Assembly (NCBI GenBank): GCA_031761405.1
Contig: JASEVX010000034.1
Location: 558,001-622,000 of the forward strand
DNA from: Serripes groenlandicus
Lineage: Eukaryota; Mollusca; Bivalvia; Cardiida; Cardiidae
Direction: 5' to 3'
Length of the DNA stretch: 64,000 nucleotides
Positions 11,052 to 22,043 of this stretch are shown in pieces; position 1 is the first letter of the stretch, and each line of letters begins with the position of its first letter. Under the pieces are notes generated by a model. That model made no database searches and had not been told where the DNA came from. It worked only from the letters and a program-made list of their open reading frames with translations. A program made the position numbers and the translations under genes.

Positions 11052-11122
11052 GGTCTGAAAACTCTCAAGTAGCTGTGATTCTTATTTGTGTAAGTGTTAT
11101 GTCGAAGTGGCTGCTATCCTAG
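11052..11122 (+). CDS. Ig-superfamily protein copy 1, 3' exon (hydrophobic C-terminus)
   Basis: The acceptor TTATATTTCAG precedes GGTCTG, in phase 1. The encoded tail starts GSENSQVAVILIC. Two readings are possible. A perfect donor (TGT|GTAAGT) would end the exon at 11,089 and splice to an unseen exon. Alternatively, translation runs on through VSVMSKWLLS to TAG at 11,120-11,122, giving a short hydrophobic C-terminus like a GPI-anchor signal or truncated transmembrane helix. Both features are kept in copy 2. A LINE fragment begins about 40 bp downstream. Confidence 0.6.
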
Positions 11123-11159
11123 CTAGGACGTTCTGATATAGAGTCATTAGATAGGTAAA

Positions 11160-11800
11160 ACTAGTTGAAAGTCTCTCTCCCCGAGTTTGTGTTGCACCCA
11201 TTATATATAAATCGTAAACGGACATTTCCCCCCAGTGATTCAGAAGGTGAATTGACATGTACGTCAAATAGCGGCAGAGGCTTGGTTGACTATGTTCTAG
11301 CATCCTCGGAATTGTTCGCATATATCCATTACTATAAAATTGGCGAACTAGACATTTCAGATCACTTTCCATTAAGTTGCAAGCTTCTGTTAAGTTATAA
11401 CATGCCCGCACAAAAGCCAGCTACGATACACTATCATTTAAGGCAATATATTCGATATAAGTGGAATACAACTAAGGAATCAGAGTTTATGAATCAGTTT
11501 AATGCTACATACGACCAGTTTTACCTGTCAGTCTCTAATGATAATGTCCTACAGAAACGCAATGAATTTATCCAGTGCGGAGAGTATACAATGTAAACAG
11601 CGTACATCCAAGGACAACAAACTACTACAATCTGAATGGTGGGACAGAGATTGTACAGTAACACTGAAACACCAACAACTACATCAATTTAGATCTTCGA
11701 ACAATAATAGTGATTTGCGAGAATACTTTAAGTTCAGAAACAATTTTAACAAGAGCTGTCTGAGGACAGCACGCTCGACTATTTCACCGCTTATTTAAGT
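11160..11800 (+). pseudogene. LINE endonuclease-domain fragment, copy 1
   Basis: The translation contains the C-terminal end of an APE-type endonuclease: GRGLVDYVLASSELFAYI and the catalytic DISDHFPL. A typical linker follows in another frame (QSEWWDRDC, YFKFRNNFNKSC). These belong to ORF2 of a non-LTR retrotransposon (Jockey/CR1-like). The frameshift near 11,580 and the missing 5' part make it a fossil. It is nearly identical to 27,325-27,960. Confidence 0.7.
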
Positions 11801-12592
11801 TACTGAGATAATGGACTCTAATGTAGTTGCATGCAAAACATTAACCACAATTTATTAAAGGGGGATACTTATATGCAGGATAGAGTATTTAACTTGATTA
11901 TTTTCATAGGTGTTATGGTTGGGAAGGGTTGTATAACGTTTCAATGGAATGCATCAAGTAGTTACTAAGACTCTTAATGTAGTTGCGTGCAAACCTTTAA
12001 CCATAATTTCTAAGTAAAAAAAGGGCTACAATTTGCACCTTATGCAGGATAGAGTTATCTTAATTGGTTGTGTATATAGTTATGAAATTGAGAAAGGGTG
12101 TATAAAGTTTCAATACAATGCTTCAATTTGTTACTGAGATTACACTCTAAATGTAGTTGCAAAACTTTAACCAGATTTTTTAATTGAAAAAAGGGCCATA
12201 ACTTGCATAAAATGATGGATATAGTTATTGTACTTGATTGTTTACATATGTGTGATGTTTGGAAAGGGCTGTATAAAGTTTCAATACAATGCATCAAGTA
12301 ATTACTAAGATATGGTCTCTTAATGTAGTTGCATGCACATTTTAACCATAATTTATAAGTCCAAAAAGGGCCATAACTTGCATAAAATGCAGGATATGGT
12401 TATTCAACTTAAAAATCAACATAGGTTTGATAGTTGGGAAGGGTTGTATAAAGTTTCAAACCAATGCATCAAGTAAATACTAGGATATCGGGCCAGAACT
12501 TGCATAAAATGCAAGATAGAGTTATCTAACTTAATAATATAGTTGGGTAGGGTTGTATAAAGTGTCAATGCAATGCATCAAGTAAATACTGA
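11800..12592. repeat. ~160-bp tandem repeat inserted between LINE domains, copy 1
   Basis: Four to five diverged units each contain AATGTAGTTGCATGCAAA, AAAAAGGGCCATAACTTGCA, GGATAGAGTTAT and GTTTCAATGCAATGCATCAA. They separate the endonuclease and reverse-transcriptase parts of the same LINE, so they inserted into it. The block is also in copy 2 (27,960-28,760), hence older than the duplication. Confidence 0.75.
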
Positions 12593-12690
12593 GATGTGAC
12601 TATTACAAACGAGGAAATTATTAATTGTATGAATTTTTTTCGTAGCTCGTGTGCTTCGGGGATAGATGACACCTGTATAGAAATGTTCAA
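12593..12690 (+). pseudogene. LINE reverse-transcriptase start, cut off by minisatellite
   Basis: VTITNEEIINCMNFFRSSC and SGIDDTCIEMFKC match the start of the reverse-transcriptase region seen intact at 28,765. After EMFKCT the reading gives way to the 45-bp repeat, so the rest of the domain is absent here. Confidence 0.7.
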
Positions 12691-14395
12691 ATGCACACTG
12701 TCGTACCTATGGAAAAATCACATTAAAATCTGTATTGACACACTGTCGAACCTATGGAAAAATATAATTCAAATCTGTATAGACACACTGTTGAACCTAT
12801 TGAAAAATCTATTTCAAATCAATCTGTATAGACACACTGTCGAACCTTTGGAAAAATCACATTCAAATCTGTATAGACACACTGTCGAACCTATTGAACA
12901 GTCACATTCAAATCTGTATAGACACACTGTCGAACCTATGGAAAAATCAAATTCAAATGTACTGTTGAACCTATTGCAAAATCACATTCAAATATGTATA
13001 GACACACTGTCGAACCTATGTAAAAATCAAATTAAAATGTGTATAGACACACTGTTGAACCTATGTAAAAATCAAATTAAAATGTGTATAGACACACTGT
13101 CGAACCTATGGAAAAATCACATTAAAATATGTATAGACACACTGTCGAACCTATGGAAAAATATAATTCAAATCTGTATAGACACACTGTTGAACCTATT
13201 GAAAAATCAATTTCAAATCAATCTGTATAGGCACACTGTCGAACCTTTGGAAAAATCACATTCAAATATGTATAGACACACTGTCGAACCTATGGAAAAA
13301 TCAAATTCAAATATGTATAGACACACTGTCGAACTTATGGAAAAATCTAATTAAAATGCGTATAGAAACACTGTTGAACCTATGGAAAAATCACATTAAA
13401 ATCTGTATAGACACACTGTCGAACCTTTGAAAAAAAAATCACATTCAAATATGTATAGACACACTGTCGAACCTTTGGAAAAATCACATTCAAATCTGTA
13501 TAGACACACTGTCGAACCTATGGAAAAATCCAATTCAAATCTGTATAGACACACTGCCGAACCTATTGATAAATCAATTTCAACTCTGTATAGACACACT
13601 GTCGTACCTTTGGAAAAATCACATTCAAATCTGTATAGACACACTGTCGAACCTATTGAAAAGTCAAATTCAAATGTACTGTTGAACCTATTGCAAAATC
13701 ACATTCAAATATGTATAGACACACTGTCGAACATATGTAAAAATCAAATTAAAATGTGTATAGACACACTGTTGAACCTATGTAAAAATCAAATTAAAAT
13801 GTGTATAGACACACTGTCGAACCTATGGAAAAATCACATTAAAATATGTATAGACACACTGTCGAACCTATGGAAAAATCTAATTCAAATCTGTATAGAC
13901 ACACTGTTGAACCTATTGAAAAATCAATTTCAAATCAATCTGTATAGGCACACTGTCGAACCTTTGGAAAAATCACATTCAAATATGTATAGACACACTG
14001 TCGAACCTATGGAAAAATCAAAATCAAATATGTATAGACACACTGTCGAACTTATGGAAAAATCTAATTAAAATGCGTATAGACACACTGTCGAACCTAA
14101 GGAAAAATCACATTAAAATCTGTATAGACACACTGTCGAACCTTTGAAAAAAAAATCACATTAAAAATCAAATTCAAATCTGTATAGAAACACTGTTGAA
14201 CCTATGGAAAAATCTAATTCAAATCTGTATAGACACACTGTCTAACCTTTGGAAAAATCACATTCAAATCTGTATAGACACACTGTCGAACCTATGGAAA
14301 AATCCAATTCAAATCTGTATAGACACACTGCCGAACCTATTGATAAATCAATTTCAAATCTGTATAGACACACTGTCGTAGGCCTGCCTACCTAT
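12683..14395. repeat. 45-bp minisatellite, about 38 units, with ~717-bp higher-order repeat
   Basis: The unit reads about AATCTGTATAGACACACTGT then CGAACCTATGGAAAAATCAC then ATTCA. The block from about 12,957 (TGTACTGTTGAACC) recurs from about 13,674, including a 4-bp-longer TTTCAAATCAATC variant, so part of the array duplicated as a ~717-bp unit. Since 45 is divisible by 3, each frame gives a 15-residue repeat (LYRHTVEPMEKSHSN); these long open frames are not evidence of a protein. The array begins inside LINE sequence. Confidence 0.9.
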
Positions 14396-14880
14396 TGAAA
14401 CAAATTATGTATATACACGCATTTTAAAATGACTAGCGAGTAACTAATGTCCACTTAGATCTTCTTTATAGACAGCTTTCAACAAATATTAAAGACTGAC
14501 ATGAATTCGAAACTTTAGTAAATTGACACATTCAAATCTGTATAGACTCTCGGTCGAACCAGTAGAAAAATCAAATTCAAATCTGTATAGACACACTGCC
14601 GAAACGGTAGTAATATGAAATATAAATAAGTATAATCACATAGTAAAGGCATGAACACAGCATGTTTAAATGACAACACTAATTTAATGGAGACAAAATA
14701 ATGTTAACGACAATAAACTGCTTTTACGACATTCAAATTAGTGTAGACTTTCGCCGCAGATTTCAACCAAATCTGTATAGACTTTCGCCGCTTCCTGATC
14801 GGGTCAAAGGTTCCCAACCGCTTTTTACAGATTTAAAAAAGAAGATCTAGCGGGAGGAGGCACAGAGGTTTTTTATTCGT
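14396..14880. other. Degenerate minisatellite units and presumed promoter region
   Basis: Isolated units such as AAATCTGTATAGACACACTG occur near 14,520, 14,575 and 14,770 among unique sequence. The last ~60 bases lead directly into leader exon 1a and should contain its 5' UTR. No clear TATA box is placed. Confidence 0.4.
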
Positions 14881-14889
14881 CTTTGAATC

Positions 14890-14935
14890 ATGGAATATGT
14901 GCGGATCATATTGACTTTACTGTCTGTATTTATCG
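14890..14935 (+). CDS. Signal-peptide exon 1a (alternative leader)
   Basis: ATG opens MEYVRIILTLLSVFIG, a short hydrophobic signal peptide. It ends in phase 1 at a GTTAGT donor, the phase needed to join the Ig exon at 18,256. It closely resembles exon 1b 580 bp downstream, including the flanking ATTTATCGG-AGTAACATTA sequence, so the two arose by tandem duplication. It could be an alternative start for the same gene or the orphan leader of a lost copy. Confidence 0.6.
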
Positions 14936-15087
14936 GTTAGTAACATTATAAAGTATTGTTTTAAATTATAGGTTGGTTTACAACATTGGCTCAGGTCTGT
15001 ATTTGATTGTTTTTTGAATATTTTTATACCATTTCCTCGTGTTTTTGTGTATATTTTGACAGGGTTAACAAGTCCTCTTTTGAAGTA

Positions 15088-15317
15088 GTAACCCATTCCC
15101 TCATATAGACGCTTTTTGACGCCTCTGCAGCAGACGGCTTTTTGAAAACATGATGTCAAAATAAGAAATTGCTCAAAACGAGCGATTTCTCATCTTGCCA
15201 CAATGTTTTCCAATTTTAGTCATAGGTAAGCCATTTGTTTATATAGATTTTCTATTTTTTGACAAAATATGTTCAAAGTCGTCTGCTGCAGAATTGTCAT
15301 ATGACGGAATGGATTAA
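15088..15317. mobile_element. Foldback MITE family A copy
   Basis: It runs from AACCCATTCCCTCATATAGAC to TGACGGAATGGATTAA. Inner motifs are CTGCAGCAGACGGC and GTCGTCTGCTGCAG, and the hairpin is AGAAATTGCTC-AAAACGAGCGATTTCTC. It lies between the two alternative leader exons. Confidence 0.65.
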
Positions 15318-15469
15318 CACTACGGCGTAATCAGGGAGTTATTTCATTCTCCCGTTACCGGTGCTACAAACTGCAGGTTATAACATTCGAGAAAACATCG
15401 ATAACGTGTACGCTTCTATCGTGTGTGAGTAACAGTTTCTGCGAATCGGGTTGTTTTTATTGTAGAGAC

Positions 15470-15506
15470 ATGGCATATGTGTGGATCTTATTGTCTGTAA
15501 TCATCG
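15470..15506 (+). CDS. Ig-superfamily protein copy 2, signal-peptide exon 1b
   Basis: ATG opens MAYVWILLSVIIG, followed by a perfect GTAAGT donor in phase 1. Joined to 18,256 it reads IIGARCVVHNL, with a plausible signal-peptidase site near GA|RC. Exons 1b, 18,256-18,561, 19,039-19,182, 21,924-22,043, 26,277-26,537 and 27,216 to its stop give 312 residues without a break. The upstream sequence TTTTTATTGTAG could be an acceptor, so a separate 5' UTR exon is possible. Confidence 0.65.
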
Positions 15507-15697
15507 GTAAGTAACATTAAACATTATTGCTTAAATTCTATGAAACATAGGTGAGGGTTTTGATAATTGTTTAAATTCACTGTGACTACCACCTATGGGC
15601 TAAACATAGATGTGGGAATGTTGAAGTCGGTTGCCTGGGAAGAGTTTGCGTGAACACGGGCGCAATGAAACCAGGGAACACGTGGTTATGCTAACTA

Positions 15698-15953
15698 TAT
15701 ATCGAGGGCTTGGCGTGAAACGGTTGTAACTAAAATTGGTAATTTTTTACCAAGGTTAATCACCTCGCCGTAAAGTCTTTATAAGCGTTAAATCATTTTT
15801 CTTGGTAAACAATGGAAATTTAGGTGCCATTGCTCGTTCAGAGCAATGGCACCTAAATTTGCATTGTTTACAAAAGGGTCGAAATTGCCCCTAAACCAGG
15901 GTTTTCAAAATAGGTTTTAAGTTACAACCGTTTCACGCCAAGCCCTCGATATA
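15698..15953. mobile_element. 256-bp foldback MITE (family C), TA flanks
   Basis: The arms 15,698-15,731 and 15,920-15,953 are perfect inverted repeats of 34 bp (TATATCGAGGGCTTGGCGTG outward). The centre holds another hairpin, TTAGGTGCCATTGCTC / GAGCAATGGCACCTAA. TA at both ends suggests a Tc1/mariner-type TA target, but the flank is TA-rich. It lies in the first intron of copy 2. Confidence 0.7.
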
Positions 15954-15959
15954 ACTGAG

Positions 15960-16690
15960 TCACAGACAGTGAAGTTGTAATTATTAGTCAATAGCATCTG
16001 TGCAACGCGCGTGTAAAAATAGCGTCCGAATCTTCGTCTACTTCTTGCAGAAAGTTTTACTCGATAATCTTTAGATTTAAAATGGAAATGGCAATATAAA
16101 TTGACTTGGGGCCTCAAGTGGACATTATCGTTTTAACATATAAATGTACTGTCTTTCGGTCTAAATCGCTCATAAATGTCTTTTTCAATTTATCAATTTT
16201 GCCCGACATCGTAAACAGAAAATAAACCAAAATCGCAACTTCTTGTTGATGAATCATACAACTATCATTCGGCACACGTCGGCTGTTTTCGGTAACCTAG
16301 ATCTAACATGTAAACAGATTACGCGTATGAAAAAACCGATAATGTGATTGTCACAGTATGCTTTATTACCTGTATGTATTAAACACCGATCATTTAACAC
16401 CTTGCAAAACCAAGTCGTGTGTTGGTTGATTGACCGTTGAACACAATAAGATTACAGTTAATCTCGACCAATTAGTGTGGCCGCTGGCCGCGTTTCAAAG
16501 GGGACCGCTGATCAAGGCAGTTTATAGAGTATAATTGGTTGGGAGGGATTTAAAGTGACCATTTAACGCCGGTGACCGCTGATCGCATGTGACCGCTCAC
16601 ACAAGTTTGACTGTAATTGACCTTGTGAACAAGTTAGTGTCATCATGTATTATCCGATGTTTACCAAACGTATACAGTAGCTAGATATAC
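15960..16690. other. Intron sequence, nothing recognised
   Basis: Unique-looking AT-rich sequence within the presumed first intron of copy 2. I find no exon with matching phase 1 borders. Confidence 0.4.
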
Positions 16691-17246
16691 ATGAGAGCTT
16701 GGTTCATTTTGAAAGCCAGATCCGTACATGCATGACTGAATTATGGCCCTTTCAGATTGGCAAAATTGTTATAATTCACTTTGTGAACACGATAAAAACT
16801 TCATTTATTTGTCACATGTCCTTTACATTAGTAATATTGACACATTGTTGGATGATGCAGATATTGAAAACTAGAAATTCTACCTTTACATTAGGTCAAC
16901 GACCTTCTCAGTATTTTTCAAGATAAAGATTCAGAATGTTTCTTAAGTGACCCACTATCAGATTCCTTCAAGCCATGTTTACTGGTCGAAAAACATGGCC
17001 GCAAGGGGCGAGGCTATTTTGCCTTATATGGCTTGAGTGAAAACTTAAAAAATCTTCTCCTCCGAAAATGTTTAGCCGATTTTCAAATAATTTTGTAGAA
17101 ATATTCCTTGGGTGACCCTCTATCAGATTCCTTTAAGCCATGTTGATTGGTCGAAAAATATGGCCGCCAGGGGGCGGGGCTTATATCGCTAAAGTGGAAA
17201 CAAATAATCAGGTCAGCGATATAGGGCCATCATGGCCCTCTTGTTT
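16690..17246. mobile_element. AGCTCACC-type element, 3' part
   Basis: Two diverged units contain GATTTTCAAATAATTTTGTA, CTATCAGATTCCTT, AAGCCATGTT-GATTGGTCGA and ATGGCCGCCAGGGGGCGGGG. The end AGGTCAGCGATATAGGGCCA-TCATGGCCCTCTTGTT matches the end of the fuller element at 19,535-20,752. The 5' part is missing or too diverged. Confidence 0.55.
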
Positions 17247-18255
17247 AAGTTCTATAACTTACTAAGTAATTTGTAAGAATTAAAACGAAAGCATCAAATG
17301 TCACATATTTATAACCAGACATAGCGAAAAAAAATACCGAAGAAAGTTACCATATATATGTGAACGTATTGAACTACTTAAATGGAAATGGGTTGTTAAT
17401 GAACATGTTAAGAAAATTAATCATCTCAGGTATGCTATATTTAGCAGAATACATTACTTATAACTGTCATACTACCGTTGATGAGGTATTCTCTTCGTAA
17501 ATCAAACAAACATAATTAATTTACATATTGCCCTTGGCTAACAAGGTTACAACAATAATTGTCTCCCTTGTCCGCCAATTTGATAGGCAAATATGATGAG
17601 CATTAGTATACTTAAAACAAATTGTGATAAGTAGGCAAACACCAAGGAATTTGAGTTTGACAACCATCTGTCGTTGATGCCTTTTTATGAATTGATTATA
17701 TCATCGACTTCTTGATTTAAGTATTTTTGCACATGAAATTTAATTATATTTGATATTTCTCTATTCAGCATATAGTAGTACATTTGCCTATCAAAATGGC
17801 TACCAGGAGAGGTAAACATTGTAGTTGTAGTTGCATCAAACAACTCATCTTTAAAAAGTCATTAATCTGTAGTCAAACTAGTAATTTAATACAATTGAAC
17901 GTATGAAAAAGAAAAGTGTATGGTGCATAACTTTTGACCAGGTTTATATTATTAATATTGAGTAACAACAGAAGAGAAATATTGTGCCGATACCTTTTTA
18001 TATTCCTGATATGAATACCGAGGCCTACAAAAGAGCCATTTTACACGTTCTGAAACCCTTCTTTCGCACTCAAACCCTATGTTGTTGGTACTCAAAATAA
18101 TCGTCGTCATGAGACTATTCTTCGAGTAGCAACAACATAGGGTTTGGTTGAGCAATAAGAGAAATATTGTGGTGAAAAGACACATTTACTCCTTCTTTGT
18201 AGTTCCCTGTATAATGATCATTTGATCTTATCATTTCGTTTCTTTTTGTTACCAG

Positions 18256-18561
18256 GAGCTAGATGTGTAGTACATAATTTGACGATCTCCAAGGACGTAG
18301 TGTACAGGACGAATATAACAGTAACATTGTACTGCAGTTTCATCGTTAACGAACCTCAACCGTACGTCAACGTCATATGGCACCATAACGACAACCTGAA
18401 ACCACTAGAAACTGGACCCCCGACTTTACAGTATGATTCCAACCAACGATTCTCATACCAGTTGGTAATTGATAAAGCCAGTAGAAATGATGCGGGCAGA
18501 TACAGCTGTAATGTTGAAGGAGAACCGTCGGTTGTCTCCACTGACCTGACGGAAGTACCAG
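18256..18561 (+). CDS. Ig-superfamily protein copy 2, Ig-domain exon
   Basis: This 306-nt exon lies between TTGTTACCAG and GTATGTTC, phase 1 on both sides. The Ig signature is complete: Cys in VTLYCSF, Trp in NVIWHHND, DAGRYSC with the second Cys. Compared with copy 1 there are about 20 residue changes, clustered in the N-terminal half (for example ARCVVH against AGCEVQ) and in the loop after IWHHND, with no stops or indels. That suggests both copies are, or recently were, under coding constraint. Confidence 0.78.
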
Positions 18562-18702
18562 GTATGTTCTTTATTACTTTGATTTAAGTCACTTTCTTAG
18601 CGAGCCATGGTATGATTAGACCTTTAAGGACCGTTACAATATGAGACTATTCTTTCTATTGAAGACTTTATAAAAAGCATACCAGATCAATTGCTAAAAG
18701 AT

Positions 18703-18920
18703 CTAACCCTTTTCCTCATACAACACATCTGCAGCAGACGACTTTGAAAATAACCAGCCAATAATGTGATTTTTTTCGTAATGAGTCATTTATCCTTTTT
18801 GCCACATTTTTAAAATTTTATTCCTAAAGTAAGGTTTTACATGATGAGATGTTCCATAGATTTTTCTCCAGATTATTTCAAAGTCGTCTGCTGCAGATTT
18901 TTTGCATGCGGGAAAGGGTC
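18703..18920. mobile_element. Foldback MITE family A copy in intron
   Basis: AACCCTTTTCCTCATACAAC opens the element and CATGCGGGAAAGGG closes it, with CTGCAGCAGACGAC and GTCGTCTGCTGCAG inside. It is equivalent to 4,895-5,105 in copy 1. Confidence 0.6.
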
Positions 18921-19038
18921 GGTTGTCATTTATCTATGTTCCCATTCCCAAGCTTTGGTTTTATGTCTTAAATACATGTAATGGGTTTCTTTTTCACAAG
19001 AAAAAAAATCGATTTAAAAAATATTTCTTTATCTTTAG

Positions 19039-19182
19039 TTGACGACGATCCAGTTGTAGGAGAAATTAATTCGAACCTGGAATTAAACCTTCTGAGTAGT
19101 CCGAACCCGGATGTTCGATGTTTCACAGCACACACACCTTCTAAAGAGGCTCTACGTTGTAAGATGAACATCAAAGTTACTG
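19039..19182 (+). CDS. Ig-superfamily protein copy 2, exon 3
   Basis: This 144-nt exon lies between TATCTTTAG and GTAAGTCT, phase 1 on both sides. Compared with copy 1 there are only a few changes (DDD for DDN, HTP for HKP, LRC for LGC). Its donor is GTAAGT, stronger than the GTGAGT of copy 1. Domain identity is unknown. Confidence 0.72.
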
Positions 19183-19534
19183 GTAAGTCTCCTGGTATAC
19201 ATGTGGGTGACTGAAAGTTTGAACAAAAGGAGATATTTCTCCTTTTCACACAATGATTTGTATTCTGTCAATGTCTTTTTCAAGTTGTTAGTCTTGCAGC
19301 AGACAACTTTTGTTATCATTTAGAAAGTAAACGGTTTTAACCCTTTCCCACATACATCGCTTTCTGATGCCTCTGCAGCTGACGGCATTTGAAAACAATG
19401 AGCAATATCTCCATTTGCAACAATGTTTTCAACTCTTGTCAATAATAATACTACGATGTATATATCATTTTTTTTTCTACCATGTTATCAACTTTGTATC
19501 AAAAGTGTATGTTTTAATTTCTAGACATTATTTT

Positions 19535-20752
19535 TAGCTCACCTGAGCTTTGCTCAAGGTGAGTTATTGTGATCGCCTTTTGTCCGACGTCCGTCGTCCA
19601 TCGTGCGTCAACTTCTTTTCCTCAGTAACCAGTAGGTCAATCGGGATGAAACTTCACAGAAAGCATCCTCTCAATGACCTCACCAAATTTCCTTCAAATT
19701 TTTGGGATCCATTCAGAATTCTGGTTTCCATGGCAACAAAATGAAAAAAATGGCAGATTTTCAAATAATTTTGTAGAAATGTTCCTTGGATGACCCTCTA
19801 TCAGATTCCTTCAAGCCATGTTGATTGGTCGAAAAACATGGCCGCCAGCGGGGACGGGGCTATTTTGCCTTATATGGCTATGGTGAAAACTTAAAAAATC
19901 TTCTTCTCCCAAACTGTTTGGCAGATTTCCAAATAATTTTGTAGAAATGCTCCTTGGATGACCCTCTATCAGATTCCTTCAAGCCATGTTGATTGGTCGA
20001 AAAACATGGCCGCCAGGGGGGCGGGGCTATTTTGCCTTATATGGCTATAGTGAAAACTTAAAAAAATCTTCTCCTCCGAAAGTGTCAGGTCGATTTTCAA
20101 ATAATTTTGTAGAAATGTTCCTTGGATGAATCTCTATCAGATTCTTTCAAGCCATGTTGATTGGTCGAAAAACATGGCCACCAGGGGGGCGGGGCTATTT
20201 TGCCTTATATGGCTATAGTGAAAACTTAAAAAAATCTTCTCCTCCGAAAGTGTCGGGTCGATTTTCAAATAATTTTGTAGAAATGTTCCTTGGATGAATC
20301 TCTATCAGATTCTTTCAAGCCATGTTGATTGGTCGAAAAACATGGCCACCAGGGGGGCGGGGCTATTTTGCCTTATATGGCTATAGTGAAAACTTAAAAA
20401 ATCTTCTTCTCTGAAAGTGTCAGGCCGATTTTCAAATAATTTTATAGAAATGTTCCTTAAGTGACCCACTATCAGATTCCTTCAAGCATGTTGATTGGTC
20501 GAAAAAAATGGCCACCAGTGGGCGGGGCTATTTTGCATTAAATGGCTATAGTGAAAACTTAAAAAATCTTCTTCTCCAAAAGTGTCAGGCCGATTTTCTA
20601 ATAATTTTGTAGAAATGTTCCTAGGGTGACCCTCTATCATATTCCCAAGTTGTTTGGTAGGAAACTATGGCCCCCAGGGGGCGGGGCTTATATAGCTAAA
20701 GTGAGAAAACAAAATCAGGTGAGCGATCCAGGGCCATCATGACCCTCTTGTT
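19535..20752. mobile_element. AGCTCACC-type element with ~168-bp internal tandem repeats
   Basis: It starts TTAGCTCACCTGAGCTTTGC and ends GGTGAGCGATCCAGGGCC-ATGACCCTCTTGTTC. Inside, GATTTTCAAATAATTTTGTA recurs about every 165-170 bp (near 19,756, 19,926, 20,092, 20,262, 20,428 and 20,592). It is a non-autonomous element type that I associate with bivalve genomes. It is absent from copy 1 (near 5,865), so it inserted after duplication. No coding sequence. Confidence 0.7.
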
Positions 20753-20881
20753 CTAATATTCTTTTTAAAGCAGACGACTCTCAACAATAAACAGGAAAAT
20801 CCGAAATCTCTAGAAAGGGAACCTGATTTGGCTCACTGTAGGCGTTAACAACATATGACCGGTTCCACGAGAAAACAATCA

Positions 20882-21110
20882 TTATGGACTCTGAGTTAAT
20901 GTATCGACCCAGATCAGCCTGCACAGTCCGCGCATGCTAATTAGGACCGACACATTCGTCTCAGGGGATAGAGGTATAGAGTAATTATTCCTGAAACAGA
21001 AAATCCACATGAGGCGAAAAGTGTCTATCCACAATGTTGGTTTTCTCATGTAACGGCTCACATTCAAGTTATGGCACTGCTATAGTTGGCAGTGCTAGAG
21101 ACAATAGTTA
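20882..21110. other. Short repeat with CTCATTATGGA/GTCGACC motifs
   Basis: The TGTATCGACCCAGATCAGC and CGGCTCACATT motifs recur near 25,200-25,480 (GTGTCGACCCAGATCAGTG, ACGGCTCATAT). This points to a second dispersed repeat family. No coding signal. Confidence 0.35.
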
Positions 21111-21111
21111 T

Positions 21112-21331
21112 AAACCCTTTCCCACCTGCAGATGCATTTTGACGCAATAGCAGCAGACGACGTTTGAAAACATTGTGGACAGAGGTGAAATTGCTTATGA
21201 TAAGCAATTTCTCCTTTGGCCACAATGTTTTCAACTTTATTAAACTATCTTCTATGGAGATTGTTCAGACTTTTGTCAGTTTGTTTTCAAAGTCGTCCGC
21301 TGCAGAGTTGTTGTATGTGGGAAAGGATTAA
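21112..21331. mobile_element. Foldback MITE family A copy in intron
   Basis: AAACCCTTTCCCACCTGCAG to TATGTGGGAAAGGATTAA, with the core hairpin GAAATTGCTTATGATAAGCAATTTC. A further copy follows at 21,446-21,621. Confidence 0.65.
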
Positions 21332-21923
21332 ATCAACCCTTTTGTTAGGGCATTTTTTGGGAGAGATATTCAGCCTCGATCCCGAAATCTGAAACAATTA
21401 TACTTTTCCCTAGAAATCTAGGCAGCAATCTGGAAAATCTCGATAAACCCTTTCCAACATACAATAAATCTGCAGCAGACGGATTTGAAATTATCATGTT
21501 CACATTTTAGAAAATTTGTATAAATGTGTCATTATGAGCAATTTCTCCTTTTGACACTATTATTTCAAAAGTCGTCTGCTGCAGAGGCGTCAGAAAAGCG
21601 TATGTATGTGGGAAAGGCTTAACATTAATGACGGTATTATTATTTTAAGATAAAAATCATTGTTCCACAATATGTTCAAAAGTCGTCTGCTGCAGTTGCG
21701 TCAAAGTGCATGCAGTTGATAAAGGGTTAAACTTAATGCATTAAGTGTCTTTAATTAAACCCTTTCCCTGAATTAGAAAACAGTGTATAACAATTAGACT
21801 TCCAATTTTCATGATGATACAATATTTTCCATGGATCAATTTTCAAAGCAGAAGACTGAAAATATATCTGCTGCGAATATGTCTGTACGAGGTAAAGAGT
21901 TCGCAGGAACTTTCTTTCTACAG

Positions 21924-22043
21924 AAACGGATGCTGGTTCCCATGATTTCGTAATAGTCTCAGCTGATGCCTTGCTGTATTACAAAACACTAGAGAAGGCC
22001 GTAGGAAAGCAAGTGACATTTAACCTGACAACACAGTTGATAG
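21924..22043 (+). CDS. Ig-superfamily protein copy 2, exon 4
   Basis: This 120-nt exon lies between TTTCTACAG and GTATTCTA, phase 1 on both sides. It encodes ETDAGSHDFVIVSADALLYY and onwards. Residue changes against copy 1 are concentrated near the start (VGYHE to AGSHD) and at the end (LAKP to LTTQ). Confidence 0.72.

Larger units (their letters stand above)
3817..12690 (+). repeat. Segmental duplication, copy 1 (Ig-family gene)
   Basis: Collinear with 17,630-28,870. It starts at GTAGGAAAACACCAAGGAATT (17,635 in copy 2) and includes five coding exons, introns, a minisatellite and a LINE fragment. It ends where the reverse-transcriptase sequence gives way to the 45-bp array. Exons and many introns are nearly identical between the copies, indicating a fairly recent duplication. 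Differences are discrete insertions and deletions: copy 1 alone has 10,062-10,658 and the ~530 bp at about 6,590-7,125. Confidence 0.85.

Noticed and set aside
12596..14071. Two long frames with LYRHTVEPMEKSHSN repeats
   Set aside because: The 45-bp unit is divisible by 3, so any stop-free frame repeats; the array begins inside a broken LINE.
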